A stretch of DNA of 64,000 bases from Pseudolabrys sp. (GTDB taxonomy: Bacteria > Pseudomonadota > Alphaproteobacteria > Rhizobiales > Xanthobacteraceae), in NCBI GenBank assembly GCA_026125895.1, contig JAHCKG010000002.1, positions 62,001 to 126,000 on the forward strand, given 5' to 3'. A program made the position numbers and the translations under genes. Every line of letters starts with the position of its first letter. The stretch's first letter is position 1. The notes beneath the pieces are model-generated. The model searched no databases and was not told the DNA's origin. It was given only the letters and a program-made list of their open reading frames with translations. Positions 8,706 to 17,244 of this stretch are shown here, one piece after another.

Positions 8706-11039
8706 CTACCTCATTTCGTCGGGCGCTTCGACCCCGAGCAGATCGAGGCCGGAGGCCAGCACGGTCACGATGCCCTGCACCAGGGCAAGCCGCGCCAACG
8801 TGGTTTGTGGATCATTCTGGATAATGAAGCGTAAATGCGGCGATTCCTTGCCTCCGCGGGTCCATTGGGCGTGGAATTCACTCGCCAATTCATACAGATA
8901 GAAGGCAACCCGGTGCGGCTCATGGGCCTGGGCGGCGGCTTCGATCATGCGCGGATAGAGCGCCAGCTTGCGGATGATCGACAGTTCCCCGGCATCGGTG
9001 AGACGCGTCAGGTCCGCCGCCTTCAGCGCCGCGGCGCCGATGTCGAGCGCCGGCATGTCGGCTGCCACGGTGCGGAAGATGGAGCGGCCGCGGGCGTGGC
9101 CGTACTGCACGTAGAACACCGGGTTCTCGCGGCTCTGCTCGATGACCTTGGCGAGGTCGAAGTCGAGCACCGCGTCGTTCTTGCGATAGAGCATGTCGAA
9201 GCGCACGGCGTCCTTGCCGACCTCATCGACGACTTCGCGCAAGGTGATGTAATCGCCGGCGCGCTTCGACATCTTCACCGGCTCGCCGTTGCGCAACAGC
9301 CGCACGAGCTGCACCAGCTTGACGTCGAGCACGGCCTTGCCGCCGCTCACCGCCTTGACCGCGGCCTGCATGCGCTTGACGTAACCGCCATGGTCCGCGC
9401 CCCAGACGTCGATCATGTCGGCAAAGCCGCGATCGACCTTGGACTTGTGATAGGCGATGTCGGTGGCGAAATAGGTATAGCTGCCGTCGGACTTGAGCAG
9501 CGGACGATCGACGTCGTCGCCGAAATCGGTCGAGCGGAACAGCGTCTGCTCGCGGTCTTCCCAGTCCTCGAGATTGCCGCTCTTCGGCGGCGGCAGACGG
9601 CCTTCATAGACGGTGCCCTGCTCGCGCAGCGCGGCGATGGTCTGCGCCACCACATCGACCGCCGGCTTGGCGGGCTGGCCCGAAAACGGATCGTGCTCCT
9701 CGCCTTCGATCAGCGAGCGTTCGGAGAAGAACACGTCGGGCACGATGCGCAGGCGTGCCAGATCGTTGCGGATCTCGGCCATCATCATGTCGGTAGCCCG
9801 GCGGCGCACGATCGGCAGCCACTCGGCCTCCGGCATCGCCTTGAGCTTGTCGCCGTAATCGGCGGCGAGCTCGGCGCCGCATTCCTTCAGATAATCCCCC
9901 GGATACAGGCCTTCCGGGATTTCGCCGATGTCCTCGCCGAGCGCCTCGCGATAGCGCAGGAAGGCCGAGCGCGCGAGCACTTCGACCTGGGCGCCGGCGT
10001 CGTTGATGTAATATTCGCGCGTGACGTCGTAGCCGGCGGCGGCGAGCAGGCTTGCCAGCGCATCGCCGAACACCGCGCCGCGACCGTGGCCGACATGCAG
10101 CGGACCGGTCGGGTTGGCGGAGACATATTCGACATTGACCTTGTGGCCGGCGCCGGCGGCCGTCTTGCCATAGGCCTTGCCCTGCGCCAGCACGGCGCGC
10201 AGCGCCTCGGGCCAGACGTCGGGCTTGAGCGTCAGATTGATGAAGCCGGGCCCGGCGATATCGACCTTCTCGATCTGATCGTCGGCGCGCAGCTTCTCGG
10301 CGATGGCGGTGGCGAGCTCGCGCGGATTCTTGCCGGCTTCCTTGGCCAGCACCATGGCGGCATTGGTCGCCATGTCGCCATGCGAGGCATCGCGTGGCGG
10401 TTCGACGACGATGCGCGACAGATCGGCGCCCTCGCCGAGCACGGCGCCGGCGGCGTCACGAACCTTCGTCAGCATGTCGGCGAACAGATGCGTCGGCGGC
10501 GCCGACGGCGTCACCGCCTCGATCACGGCGGTCGCCGCGGCGCGCACGGTCTCGACGACGCTGGCGAGCGGGCCTGGCGAGGCTGCCGCGACCGCCGGTG
10601 CCTTCTCGGCCGGCTTGGTTACGGGCTTGGCGACCGGCTTGGTCGTGGGCTTGGTTATGAGCTTGGCATTCGCCGAGGCCGGCGCTGCCGCGCTTGTGAC
10701 GCTCATCGCCTTCGGCTTGGCGGTCGCCTTGACGGGCTTCTTGACGCTGCCGCGTGACGGCGCTGCCTTCTTAACCGATGTCTTCACGGCCTTCTTGGCA
10801 GTTTTCTTGGCAGACTTCTTGGCCGCGCTCTTGGCAGACTTCTTGGCCGCCTTCGCCGTGGGCCGACGCGATGCGGCGGCCTTCTTCTTTTTCACGGCCG
10901 AAGGCGCGGCTTTGGCCTTCTTGACCTTCTTGACGGTCTTGCCCGCCATCGCTTTGGCGCGCGGCTGCGAACGCTTGCCTCCGGCTTTCTTAGCCTTGGT
11001 TGTGCGTTTTTTTGATTGTTTCTTTGCTTTTGCCATCAT
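8706..11039 (-). CDS. argS: Arginyl-tRNA synthetase with histone-H1-like N-terminal extension
   Basis: Class I synthetase charging tRNA-Arg. The catalytic protein begins at about residue 184 ([15 protein letters not shown], the Add-1 domain). It has the HIGH-type motif as [18 protein letters not shown] as [10 protein letters not shown], and a DALR anticodon-binding end ([12 protein letters not shown]). From there the length is about 594, normal for the family. Upstream, the same open frame continues for about 183 residues: the first 110 contain 38 lysines (hand count) in [11 protein letters not shown]-type runs, then a Lys-Pro-Thr linker. This matches the composition of bacterial histone-H1-like tails. 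The start is the double ATG at 11039 with no strong ribosome site; internal ATGs (for example 10706, residue 112) are alternatives. The extension is unusual for this enzyme. Confidence 0.95.
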   Translation of the reverse strand: MMAKAKKQSKKRTTKAKKAGGKRSQPRAKAMAGKTVKKVKKAKAAPSAVKKKKAAASRRPTAKAAKKSAKSAAKKSAKKTAKKAVKTSVKKAAPSRGSVKKPVKATAKPKAMSVTSAAAPASANAKLITKPTTKPVAKPVTKPAEKAPAVAAASPGPLASVVETVRAAATAVIEAVTPSAPPTHLFADMLTKVRDAAGAVLGEGADLSRIVVEPPRDASHGDMATNAAMVLAKEAGKNPRELATAIAEKLRADDQIEKVDIAGPGFINLTLKPDVWPEALRAVLAQGKAYGKTAAGAGHKVNVEYVSANPTGPLHVGHGRGAVFGDALASLLAAAGYDVTREYYINDAGAQVEVLARSAFLRYREALGEDIGEIPEGLYPGDYLKECGAELAADYGDKLKAMPEAEWLPIVRRRATDMMMAEIRNDLARLRIVPDVFFSERSLIEGEEHDPFSGQPAKPAVDVVAQTIAALREQGTVYEGRLPPPKSGNLEDWEDREQTLFRSTDFGDDVDRPLLKSDGSYTYFATDIAYHKSKVDRGFADMIDVWGADHGGYVKRMQAAVKAVSGGKAVLDVKLVQLVRLLRNGEPVKMSKRAGDYITLREVVDEVGKDAVRFDMLYRKNDAVLDFDLAKVIEQSRENPVFYVQYGHARGRSIFRTVAADMPALDIGAAALKAADLTRLTDAGELSIIRKLALYPRMIEAAAQAHEPHRVAFYLYELASEFHAQWTRGGKESPHLRFIIQNDPQTTLARLALVQGIVTVLASGLDLLGVEAPDEMR

Positions 11040-11165
11040 GAATGCCGCGGGTCAGGGTTTTCGGAGCGCGAGTCAAGGCCGAGCGTGGTATATGCCGCGT
11101 GATCGCCACGATTGAAAGGCTTTATCGCCCTCCCGCCTCCGCTACCAGCATTGGAATGCCCCCTC

Positions 11166-12059
11166 ATGCCCTCTTGTTCGGACGCCTTCACCCGCCGCCA
11201 TGCGCTCGCCGGGCTCGGCTCGCTGACGCTGCTTGCGTCCATGAAGCCTGCCTGGGCCATCGAGCCGCCCGCCAAGCGGATCGCGGACATCGAGGCGCGG
11301 CTCGGCGGCCGCCTCGGCGTCTATGTCAGCGACGCGACGGGCCGCGTGCTGATCGCCCACCGCGACGGCGAGCGTTTCCCGATGTGCAGCACGTTCAAAT
11401 TCCTGCTCGGCGCCGCCGCCCTCAAGCGCGCCGAACAGGGCACGATCAAGCTCGACCAGATGCTGCCCTTCACCAAGGCCGACCTCCTGAGCTACGCCCC
11501 GGTCACGACGGCCAATGTCGGCAAGGGCGCGATGTCGCTGCATGATCTGTGCGCCGCCGCCGTCACCGTGAGCGACAACACGGCCGCGAACGTGATCATG
11601 AAGGCCATCGGCGGGCCTGCGGCGGTGACCGCGTTCGCCCGTTCGATCGGCGACAACGACACCCAGCTCGACCGCATGGAGCCGGAACTGAATTCCGCCA
11701 TTCCGGGCGACCCGCGTGACACCACGACGCCGCGCGCAATCGCCGAGGATGTGCGCCGCGTCCTGGCCGGCGATGCGCTGTCGCCGGCGTCGCTGCAAAT
11801 GCTCGACGGCTGGATGACGTCGTCCAAGACCGGGCTGAAGCGGCTGCGCGCCGGGCTGCCGGGCGGCTGGAACGTCGCCGACAAGACCGGCTCGGGCGCC
11901 AACAACACCGGCAATGTCGTCGCGCTGCTGCGTCCGCCGGGCAAGCCGCCGATGTTCGCCGCGGTCTACATCACGGGCGCCAGCGAAGGCGACGACGCGA
12001 TCAACGCGGGCCATGCCGAGGTCGGCCGCATCGTCGCCGACATCGTGCGTTATTCGTAA
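11166..12059 (+). CDS. bla: Class A beta-lactamase with twin-arginine signal
   Basis: Serine beta-lactamase hydrolysing beta-lactam rings in the periplasm. All class A motifs are visible: STFK (nucleophile Ser about residue 75, Lys about 78), SDN, the omega-loop EPELN and DKTGSG. The cysteine before the nucleophile serine is present, but the second cysteine of the carbapenemase disulfide is not at its expected position after KTG. The start at 11166 gives a leader with TRRHALAGLGSLTLLASM ending PAWA, a Tat-like signal peptide; an in-frame ATG at 11112 would add 18 residues. It is divergent from argS and convergent with the kinase at 12070. No AmpR-type regulator is adjacent. Substrate range cannot be read from the sequence. 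Confidence 0.93.
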   Translation: MPSCSDAFTRRHALAGLGSLTLLASMKPAWAIEPPAKRIADIEARLGGRLGVYVSDATGRVLIAHRDGERFPMCSTFKFLLGAAALKRAEQGTIKLDQMLPFTKADLLSYAPVTTANVGKGAMSLHDLCAAAVTVSDNTAANVIMKAIGGPAAVTAFARSIGDNDTQLDRMEPELNSAIPGDPRDTTTPRAIAEDVRRVLAGDALSPASLQMLDGWMTSSKTGLKRLRAGLPGGWNVADKTGSGANNTGNVVALLRPPGKPPMFAAVYITGASEGDDAINAGHAEVGRIVADIVRYS

Positions 12060-12069
12060 GGCGCGCGGC

Positions 12070-13602
12070 TCAGGCGCGGCCCGGCCACGGCACGTCGATG
12101 GCGCAGGCGAAGCCCTCGGGGCGATAGTCGAGTTCGACCGTGCCGCCGAGGTCTTCCTCGAGGCTGCGCTCCAGCAGCACCGAGCCGAAGCCGCGGCGGC
12201 TCGGCGCTTCGACTGCGGGCCCGCCGCTTTCGCTCCAGCCGATGCGCAGGACGGGCTTGTCGGCCCCGGCCCGCGACCAGGCGAGTTTGACGCGGCCCTT
12301 GTCGTTCGACAGCGCGCCGTATTTCACGGCGTTGGTCATGAGTTCGTGCAGCGCCATGCTCAGCGCCAGCGCCTCGCGCGGCGGCAGCAGAACGCGCGGA
12401 CCCGCGATCTCGACGCGGCCTTTATAAACATCCGCGGGCTGCAGCGTGTCATTGGCGATATCGGATAGCGCAGCGCTTTCCCAGTTCGACGCGGTGAGCA
12501 GATTATGCGTCGCCGCCAGCGCCATCAGCCGACTCTCGAAGGCCTGACGCGGCTCGCGCGGCACGTGCCGGAAAGTCTGGTGCGCCATGGCCTGCACCAC
12601 GGCCAGCGTGTTCTTGACGCGATGGTTGAGCTCGGCGAGCAGCAGCTCGCGCTGCGCATCCGCGCGCTGGCGCTCGCTGATGTCGATGTTGACGCCGATC
12701 ATGCCGAGCAGTTCGCCGGATGCCGACAGCCGCGGTTCGGCGTGCGTTTGCAGCACATGGTAGGCGCCGTCGATGGCGCTCATGTAACGGCCGACGATGG
12801 TGCACGGACGCTTCTCGGCCATGGCCGCCATGATCGCCGCGCCGACCTCGGCCATGTCGTCGGGATGCGTGGTCTGCGCCCAGCTGAAGCTGGCGATGTC
12901 CTCTTCGGCGACGCCCCAGAACTCGCGCAGCATGCGGTTGAGGTGCAGGCAATGGCCCTCACCGTCGCTCATCCAGATCATCACCGGCGCGTTCTCCGAC
13001 ATCAGGCGGAAGCGCTGCTCGGATTCGCGCAGGTCCTGCTCGGCGGCGCGGCGGCGCGCATCGGCGCGGGCGCGTTCGAGGCTGAAGCCGACCTGACGCG
13101 CGATGGTGACGGCGAGCTCGATCTCCGGCGTCGTGAAGCTGCGCCGCTGCGGATAGTAGGTCATGAACTTGCCGACGACTTCGCCGTCGGCCACCAGCGG
13201 AATGAAGCCGAGCGCGCGGATGCCCTCGTCGCGGATGGTCGCCTTGATCCAGTCGGCTTCGTTCGTCTCGTCGATGTCGGAAACGAAGATCGGCTGTGGA
13301 TCGCGGTCGCCCGGCTTCCACGGCGAATGGCCGCGCAAGGTCGTGCGGTAATGATCGGACAGGCCGCGCCAGGCGACGAACTGCATGGTGCCGGCCTCGT
13401 CGAACAGCAGGATGGAGGCGCGCGAGCACGACAACGTGCCGAGGATGGCGTCGAGCGCGGCCTGGTAGACGTCATGTTGCGAGCGGGCGCGGTAGAGCCG
13501 ATCGGTGAGCCGGTAGAGCGCCGCCAGTTCGTTGACGGCATCGAGGCGCGGAGCAACCGCCACCGCGCCGTCACTTCCGGCTTGCTGCTCGACGTGCGCC
13601 AT
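12070..13602 (-). CDS. GAF-PAS HWE-family sensor histidine kinase
   Basis: Soluble 510-residue kinase with no membrane segment. A GAF domain spans about residues 25-185 (LYRLTDRLYRARSQHDVYQA to RQVGFSLERARA). A PAS domain with PAC tail follows (about 200-310, FRLMSENAPVMIWMSDGEG, GMIGVNIDISERQ). The HWE kinase core has its phospho-acceptor in LLAELNHRVKNTLAVVQ (His about 327), the N-box ALHELMTNAVKYGAL and the late IGWSESGGP that gives the family its W-x-E. HWE kinases often act in light, redox or general stress sensing in Rhizobiales; the ligand here is unknown. No response regulator is adjacent. The 3' end faces the beta-lactamase 3' end across ten bases. GGGGGAT precedes the ATG. Confidence 0.92.
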   Translation of the reverse strand: MAHVEQQAGSDGAVAVAPRLDAVNELAALYRLTDRLYRARSQHDVYQAALDAILGTLSCSRASILLFDEAGTMQFVAWRGLSDHYRTTLRGHSPWKPGDRDPQPIFVSDIDETNEADWIKATIRDEGIRALGFIPLVADGEVVGKFMTYYPQRRSFTTPEIELAVTIARQVGFSLERARADARRRAAEQDLRESEQRFRLMSENAPVMIWMSDGEGHCLHLNRMLREFWGVAEEDIASFSWAQTTHPDDMAEVGAAIMAAMAEKRPCTIVGRYMSAIDGAYHVLQTHAEPRLSASGELLGMIGVNIDISERQRADAQRELLLAELNHRVKNTLAVVQAMAHQTFRHVPREPRQAFESRLMALAATHNLLTASNWESAALSDIANDTLQPADVYKGRVEIAGPRVLLPPREALALSMALHELMTNAVKYGALSNDKGRVKLAWSRAGADKPVLRIGWSESGGPAVEAPSRRGFGSVLLERSLEEDLGGTVELDYRPEGFACAIDVPWPGRA

Positions 13603-13773
13603 AATCCCCCGCCCCAGCCATCTTCAACCAGGCGTAACGCAGCACCTTCCTGTAAGTTCCAATGCCCGCGGCAGGTCGCGGGGATTTCGCCGCAGCGGGT
13701 TATAACCCTCTATTAACCGTGTTTCCGTAGCCTGCCGGTCTCGATAAGGCTCAAAAATCGGGGCGAAACCGCA

Positions 13774-15210
13774 ATGACCGCCGCACGTATCTTGCGAATG
13801 CCCCTGCGGCGGGACGGCCGTTCCTCGTCGCTGTCCGACATCGGCGACCGCGCCGGCCGCCTGAGCGTCGAGATCGCGGACGCTGCCGGCCTGATCGGCG
13901 ACCTCACCGCGCTCGGCCAGACCCAGTCCAAGAGCGCCCAGGGCGCCATCGCCGCCGCGCAGCAGATGGCCGAGACCAACGCCCTGCTGGCGGCCGCCAT
14001 GGAGGCAGCCCGTATCTCCGCCGACACCACCGAGGCGACCTTGCGCGACAGCGCCGGCCACGTCTCGACCTCGCTGACGCGCTCGATCGAGAAGATCGAG
14101 GCGCTCGGCGATGGCGCCATTGCCCTCAAGACAACGATCGAGAAGGTCGCCGCCACCATCCAGGACGTTCAGGAGACCAGCGCGGCGGTGCGGCGCATCG
14201 CCGACGAGACCGAACTCCTGGCGCTCAACGCCTCCATCGAAGCCGTGCATGCCGGCACCGCCGGCGCCGGCTTTGCCGTCATCGCCGCCGCAGTCAAAAG
14301 GCTCGCCGAGCAGTCGCGGCAATCGACCAAGGACGCGCAGACGCAACTGGAGAAGCTCGGCCAGACACTCGTTGAGCTGGTCGGCCAGGCCGACGGCAAC
14401 ACGAAGATCGCCATCGCCGCCAAAGCCGATTCCGCCGGCGCGCAACAGTCGATCTCCGAACTGCATGCGCTGGTCGACACCGTGCAGGGTGTCACGCGCG
14501 AGATCGGCACCATGGCCGAACAGGTGGAGCACAACAGCGCCAATTTCGAAACGCTCAACAGCGAATTGACCGGCCTCGTCGCCGCGGTCGAGGCCGGCGC
14601 CGGCAAGCTGACGCAGGCCAAGGCGCGCACGGATTCGATCCTGACCATCAGCGAAGACTTCCTGATCTTCATCGCCGACTCCGGCATCAAGACGCCGGAC
14701 ACGCCGCTGGTCGCGCTGTGCCAGAAGACCGCCGCCTCGATCGCCGCGCTGTTCGAGCGCGCCATCGCCAAGGGCGCGATCACGGCCGCCGACCTGTTCG
14801 ACGAGCGTTATGTGCCGATCCCGAACACCGATCCGCAGCAGATGATGACGCGCTTCGTCGGCTTCACCGACAAGGTGCTGCCGGAGATCCAGGAGCCGGT
14901 GCTCGACGCGGATGCGCGCGTCGTGTTCTGCGCCGCCATCGACCGCAACGGCTTCCTGCCGACGCACAATCTCAAATACTCGCAGCCGCAGGGCGACGAT
15001 CCGGCCTGGAACGCCGCCAACTGCCGCAATCGCCGCATGTTCAACGACCGCACCGGGCTCGCTGCCGGTCGCAGCCAGCGCCCGTTCCTGCTGCAAACCT
15101 ATCGCCGCGACATGGGCGGCGGCGCGTTCGTGCTGATGAAGGACGTGTCGGCGCCGATCACGGTCAACGGCCGGCACTGGGGCGGCTTCCGCATCGGCTT
15201 CAAGGTGTAG
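13774..15210 (+). CDS. Soluble methyl-accepting chemotaxis-like protein
   Basis: A 478-residue protein without a membrane helix or signal peptide. The N-terminal two thirds is an Ala/Thr/Glu-rich coiled coil with a recognisable but divergent MCP signalling tip (VRRIADETELLALNASIEAV, then GAGFAVIAAAVKRLAEQSRQ). The C-terminal part (about residues 300-478) is a compact domain with motifs LFDERYVPIPNTDPQQ, IDRNGFLPTHNLKYSQPQ and NDRTGLAAG. A similar tail is remembered from other alphaproteobacterial MCP-like proteins, perhaps a cytoplasmic Cache/PAS-type sensor, but it is not firmly assigned. Unlike membrane receptors, the sensor follows the signalling domain. It is divergent from the HWE kinase, so both could respond to the same cue. 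Ligand unknown. Confidence 0.85.
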   Translation: MTAARILRMPLRRDGRSSSLSDIGDRAGRLSVEIADAAGLIGDLTALGQTQSKSAQGAIAAAQQMAETNALLAAAMEAARISADTTEATLRDSAGHVSTSLTRSIEKIEALGDGAIALKTTIEKVAATIQDVQETSAAVRRIADETELLALNASIEAVHAGTAGAGFAVIAAAVKRLAEQSRQSTKDAQTQLEKLGQTLVELVGQADGNTKIAIAAKADSAGAQQSISELHALVDTVQGVTREIGTMAEQVEHNSANFETLNSELTGLVAAVEAGAGKLTQAKARTDSILTISEDFLIFIADSGIKTPDTPLVALCQKTAASIAALFERAIAKGAITAADLFDERYVPIPNTDPQQMMTRFVGFTDKVLPEIQEPVLDADARVVFCAAIDRNGFLPTHNLKYSQPQGDDPAWNAANCRNRRMFNDRTGLAAGRSQRPFLLQTYRRDMGGGAFVLMKDVSAPITVNGRHWGGFRIGFKV

Positions 15211-15313
15211 CGATACCAAACCGCCGGGCGGTAAGCGCCGGTATGCTTGACCGAAATCAAGGCCGCGACGGCCCGCGCGCTCCTGAATGAACTTCGCGAT
15301 TCAGGAGGTCACC

Positions 15314-15514
15314 ATGCTCAAGATCGCCGCTCCCGTCTGGATGATGCTCGGCACCACGCTCGCCGGCATCGCCGTGATGATCGTGCTCAGCGTGCCGTCG
15401 CTGGCGGCGCATGACCGCAGGTTCATCCCTTACGCCGCCCTGATCGGCTTTATCATCGCCATTCCGATCGCCTACATCGTCGCGGATCGGATGCGCAACG
15501 CCTTCCGCACCTGA
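15314..15514 (+). CDS. Small two-helix membrane protein
   Basis: A 66-residue product with two predicted membrane helices (residues about 4-26, APVWMMLGTTLAGIAVMIVL, and 38-58, AALIGFIIAIPIAYIVADRM) and a basic C-terminus. The start at 15314 is preceded by an excellent AGGAGGT ribosome site with six-base spacing; an earlier in-frame ATG at 15287 lacks one. Similar tiny proteins in Nitrobacteraceae have, from memory, been labelled CTP synthetase, which cannot be right for a protein this size. It ends seven bases before the convergent dgt stop. Function unknown. Confidence 0.75.
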   Translation: MLKIAAPVWMMLGTTLAGIAVMIVLSVPSLAAHDRRFIPYAALIGFIIAIPIAYIVADRMRNAFRT

Positions 15515-15520
15515 GCGCGT

Positions 15521-16729
15521 TCACAGCAATTCCGGCGTGGCCGGGAAGAAACGCGCGTGCTCGGCGAGCGCGTAGCGGTCGGTCATGCCGGCGATGTAGT
15601 CAGCGGCGCGGCGCGCCTTCCCGGTAGCGTCGAGCGTGTCGAAGCCGTCGCGCCACTCGTCCGGCAGGTCGCCCGGCACTCTAAGGAAATGTGCGAACAG
15701 GTCGGCGACGACCTCCTCAGCGTCCTGCATCACCCGCATGACGCGGTCGTGCCGGTACATGCGCGGATAAAGGAAGCCCTTGATCGCCGCATCGACCGCG
15801 GTCATGGCCTCTGAAAAGCCGACCACGGAAGCCGCCGCATTGCGAATGTCCGTGACGCTCTGCGGGTTCAGCGCCGCGAGACGGCGCTCGCTTTCGCCGA
15901 TGACGTCCTCGATCATGCGCGTGATGACGCGGCGGGTCACTTCGTGGACACGGCGGGTCGGTTCGAGGCTGCGGTGCCGCTCTTCGATCTCGCGGACGAT
16001 CTGGCCGAGAAACGGCACGCTGCTGATATCGCCGAGCGTGAACAGATCGGCGCGCAGGCCGTCGTCGATGTCGTGGGCGTTGTACGCGATGTCGTCGGCG
16101 ACGGCGGCGATCTGCGCCTCCGCCGAGGCCTGCGACCACAGATCCAGATCGAAGCGCCGGTTGAAGGCGAGGATCGGCCGCGGCACGCCGTGCGCGGCGT
16201 AGCGTTTCGTCGGCGCGCCGGCGCGGTCCATCAGCGGTCCGTTGTGCTTGACCAGCCCCTCGAGCGTTTCCCAGGTCAGATTGAGGCCGTCGAAGTCGGC
16301 GTAGCGGCGCTCGAGATCCGTGACGATGCGCAGCGCCTGGGCGTTGTGGTCGAAGCCGCCGGCGTCGTGCAGCATGCGGTCGAGCGCCCGCTCGCCGGCG
16401 TGGCCGAACGGCGTGTGACCGAGGTCGTGACTGAGCGCCACCACCTCGGCGAGGTCCTCGTCGCAGCCGAGCGCGCGGGCGAGCGACCGGGCGATCTGCG
16501 CCACTTCAAGCGTATGGGTCAGCCGCGTCCGGTAGTGGTCGCCCTCGTGGTAGATGAAGACCTGGGTCTTGTAGGCGAGCCGCCGGAACGCCGCCGAATG
16601 GATGATACGGTCGCAGTCGCGGCGGAAATCGTTGCGGGTCGGGCTCGGCGGCTCGGCCACCAGCCGGCCGCGGCTCGAGGCCGGGACGGCGGCGTAACTG
16701 GCGCGGAGGCGGCCGCTATCGATGGCCAT
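15521..16729 (-). CDS. dgt: dGTP triphosphohydrolase-like HD protein
   Basis: HD-superfamily enzyme that splits dNTPs into nucleoside and triphosphate, affecting nucleotide pools. Metal-binding motifs are visible: the first His in [17 protein letters not shown], the HD pair in [16 protein letters not shown], and a later Asp in [13 protein letters not shown]. The start at 16729 ([13 protein letters not shown]) is supported by GGAAAG upstream; a longer frame to 16780 would overlap the erpA leader. Length 402 fits the dGTPase-like type 2 group. It is divergent from erpA, the conserved alphaproteobacterial pairing; normally argS follows directly downstream, but here four other genes intervene. 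Confidence 0.93.
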   Translation of the reverse strand: MAIDSGRLRASYAAVPASSRGRLVAEPPSPTRNDFRRDCDRIIHSAAFRRLAYKTQVFIYHEGDHYRTRLTHTLEVAQIARSLARALGCDEDLAEVVALSHDLGHTPFGHAGERALDRMLHDAGGFDHNAQALRIVTDLERRYADFDGLNLTWETLEGLVKHNGPLMDRAGAPTKRYAAHGVPRPILAFNRRFDLDLWSQASAEAQIAAVADDIAYNAHDIDDGLRADLFTLGDISSVPFLGQIVREIEERHRSLEPTRRVHEVTRRVITRMIEDVIGESERRLAALNPQSVTDIRNAAASVVGFSEAMTAVDAAIKGFLYPRMYRHDRVMRVMQDAEEVVADLFAHFLRVPGDLPDEWRDGFDTLDATGKARRAADYIAGMTDRYALAEHARFFPATPELL

Positions 16730-16839
16730 GAGCGGTCTTTCCGGCGAATCGGCCCGCATTGACGTTGCGGCCCGGCGCACTTAACTATCGGAAAAGGCGT
16801 AACGCAACGCCGCAGAGGACTGCCAGGAACGCACCGACC

Positions 16840-17184
16840 ATGGACGCCACCACAATGGACGCCAGCGTCACCGTCAGCGAGCGGGCCGCCCGCCGCATCG
16901 GCGAAATCCTGAAGAACGAGCCGGCCGGCACCATGCTGCGCGTCAGCGTGGAAGGCGGCGGCTGCTCCGGCTTCCAGTACAAGTTCGACATGGAACGCGA
17001 GAAGGCCGGCGACGACATCGTCATCAGCCGCGACGGCGCCACCGTGCTGATCGACCCGATGTCGGTCGAGTACATGGCCGGGTCCGAGATCGATTTCGTC
17101 GATGACCTGATCGGCGCCTCGTTCAAGGTCAAGAACCCTAACGCCACCGCGTCGTGCGGCTGCGGCACCAGCTTCTCGCTCTAG
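16840..17184 (+). CDS. erpA: ErpA/IscA-family iron-sulfur carrier
   Basis: A-type carrier that hands assembled Fe-S clusters to apo-proteins. The 114-residue product starts at 16840; an open frame from 16759 adds a non-conserved leader. The three conserved cysteines are present: Cys42 in GGGCSGFQY and Cys106/Cys108 in SCGCGTSF. The central segment (SVEYMAGSEIDFVDDLIGASF) is typical of ErpA. One possible recipient in this window is the Fe-S dehydratase IlvD, although any such link is generic. Divergent from dgt. Confidence 0.93.
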   Translation: MDATTMDASVTVSERAARRIGEILKNEPAGTMLRVSVEGGGCSGFQYKFDMEREKAGDDIVISRDGATVLIDPMSVEYMAGSEIDFVDDLIGASFKVKNPNATASCGCGTSFSL

Positions 17185-17206
17185 CCTCACATCCCGACGG
17201 AAGATC

Positions 17207-17232
17207 CGCCGCCCCGCCATCGCGGGACGGCG
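17207..17232. terminator. Hairpin between convergent erpA and Bug receptor genes
   Basis: Arms of about 11 bases (17207-17217 and 17222-17232) pair with one G-U mismatch around a four-base loop. It lies in the 60-base convergent gap, suiting a bidirectional 3' end, but neither strand shows a clear U-tract after the stem. Confidence 0.35.
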
Positions 17233-17244
17233 AATGCGCGCGCG

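Noticed and set aside
11166-12059. Carbapenemase (KPC/NMC-type) identity for the beta-lactamase
   Set aside because: The cysteine before the nucleophile is present, but the position after KTG where the partner cysteine would be is glycine, so the typical disulfide cannot be shown.
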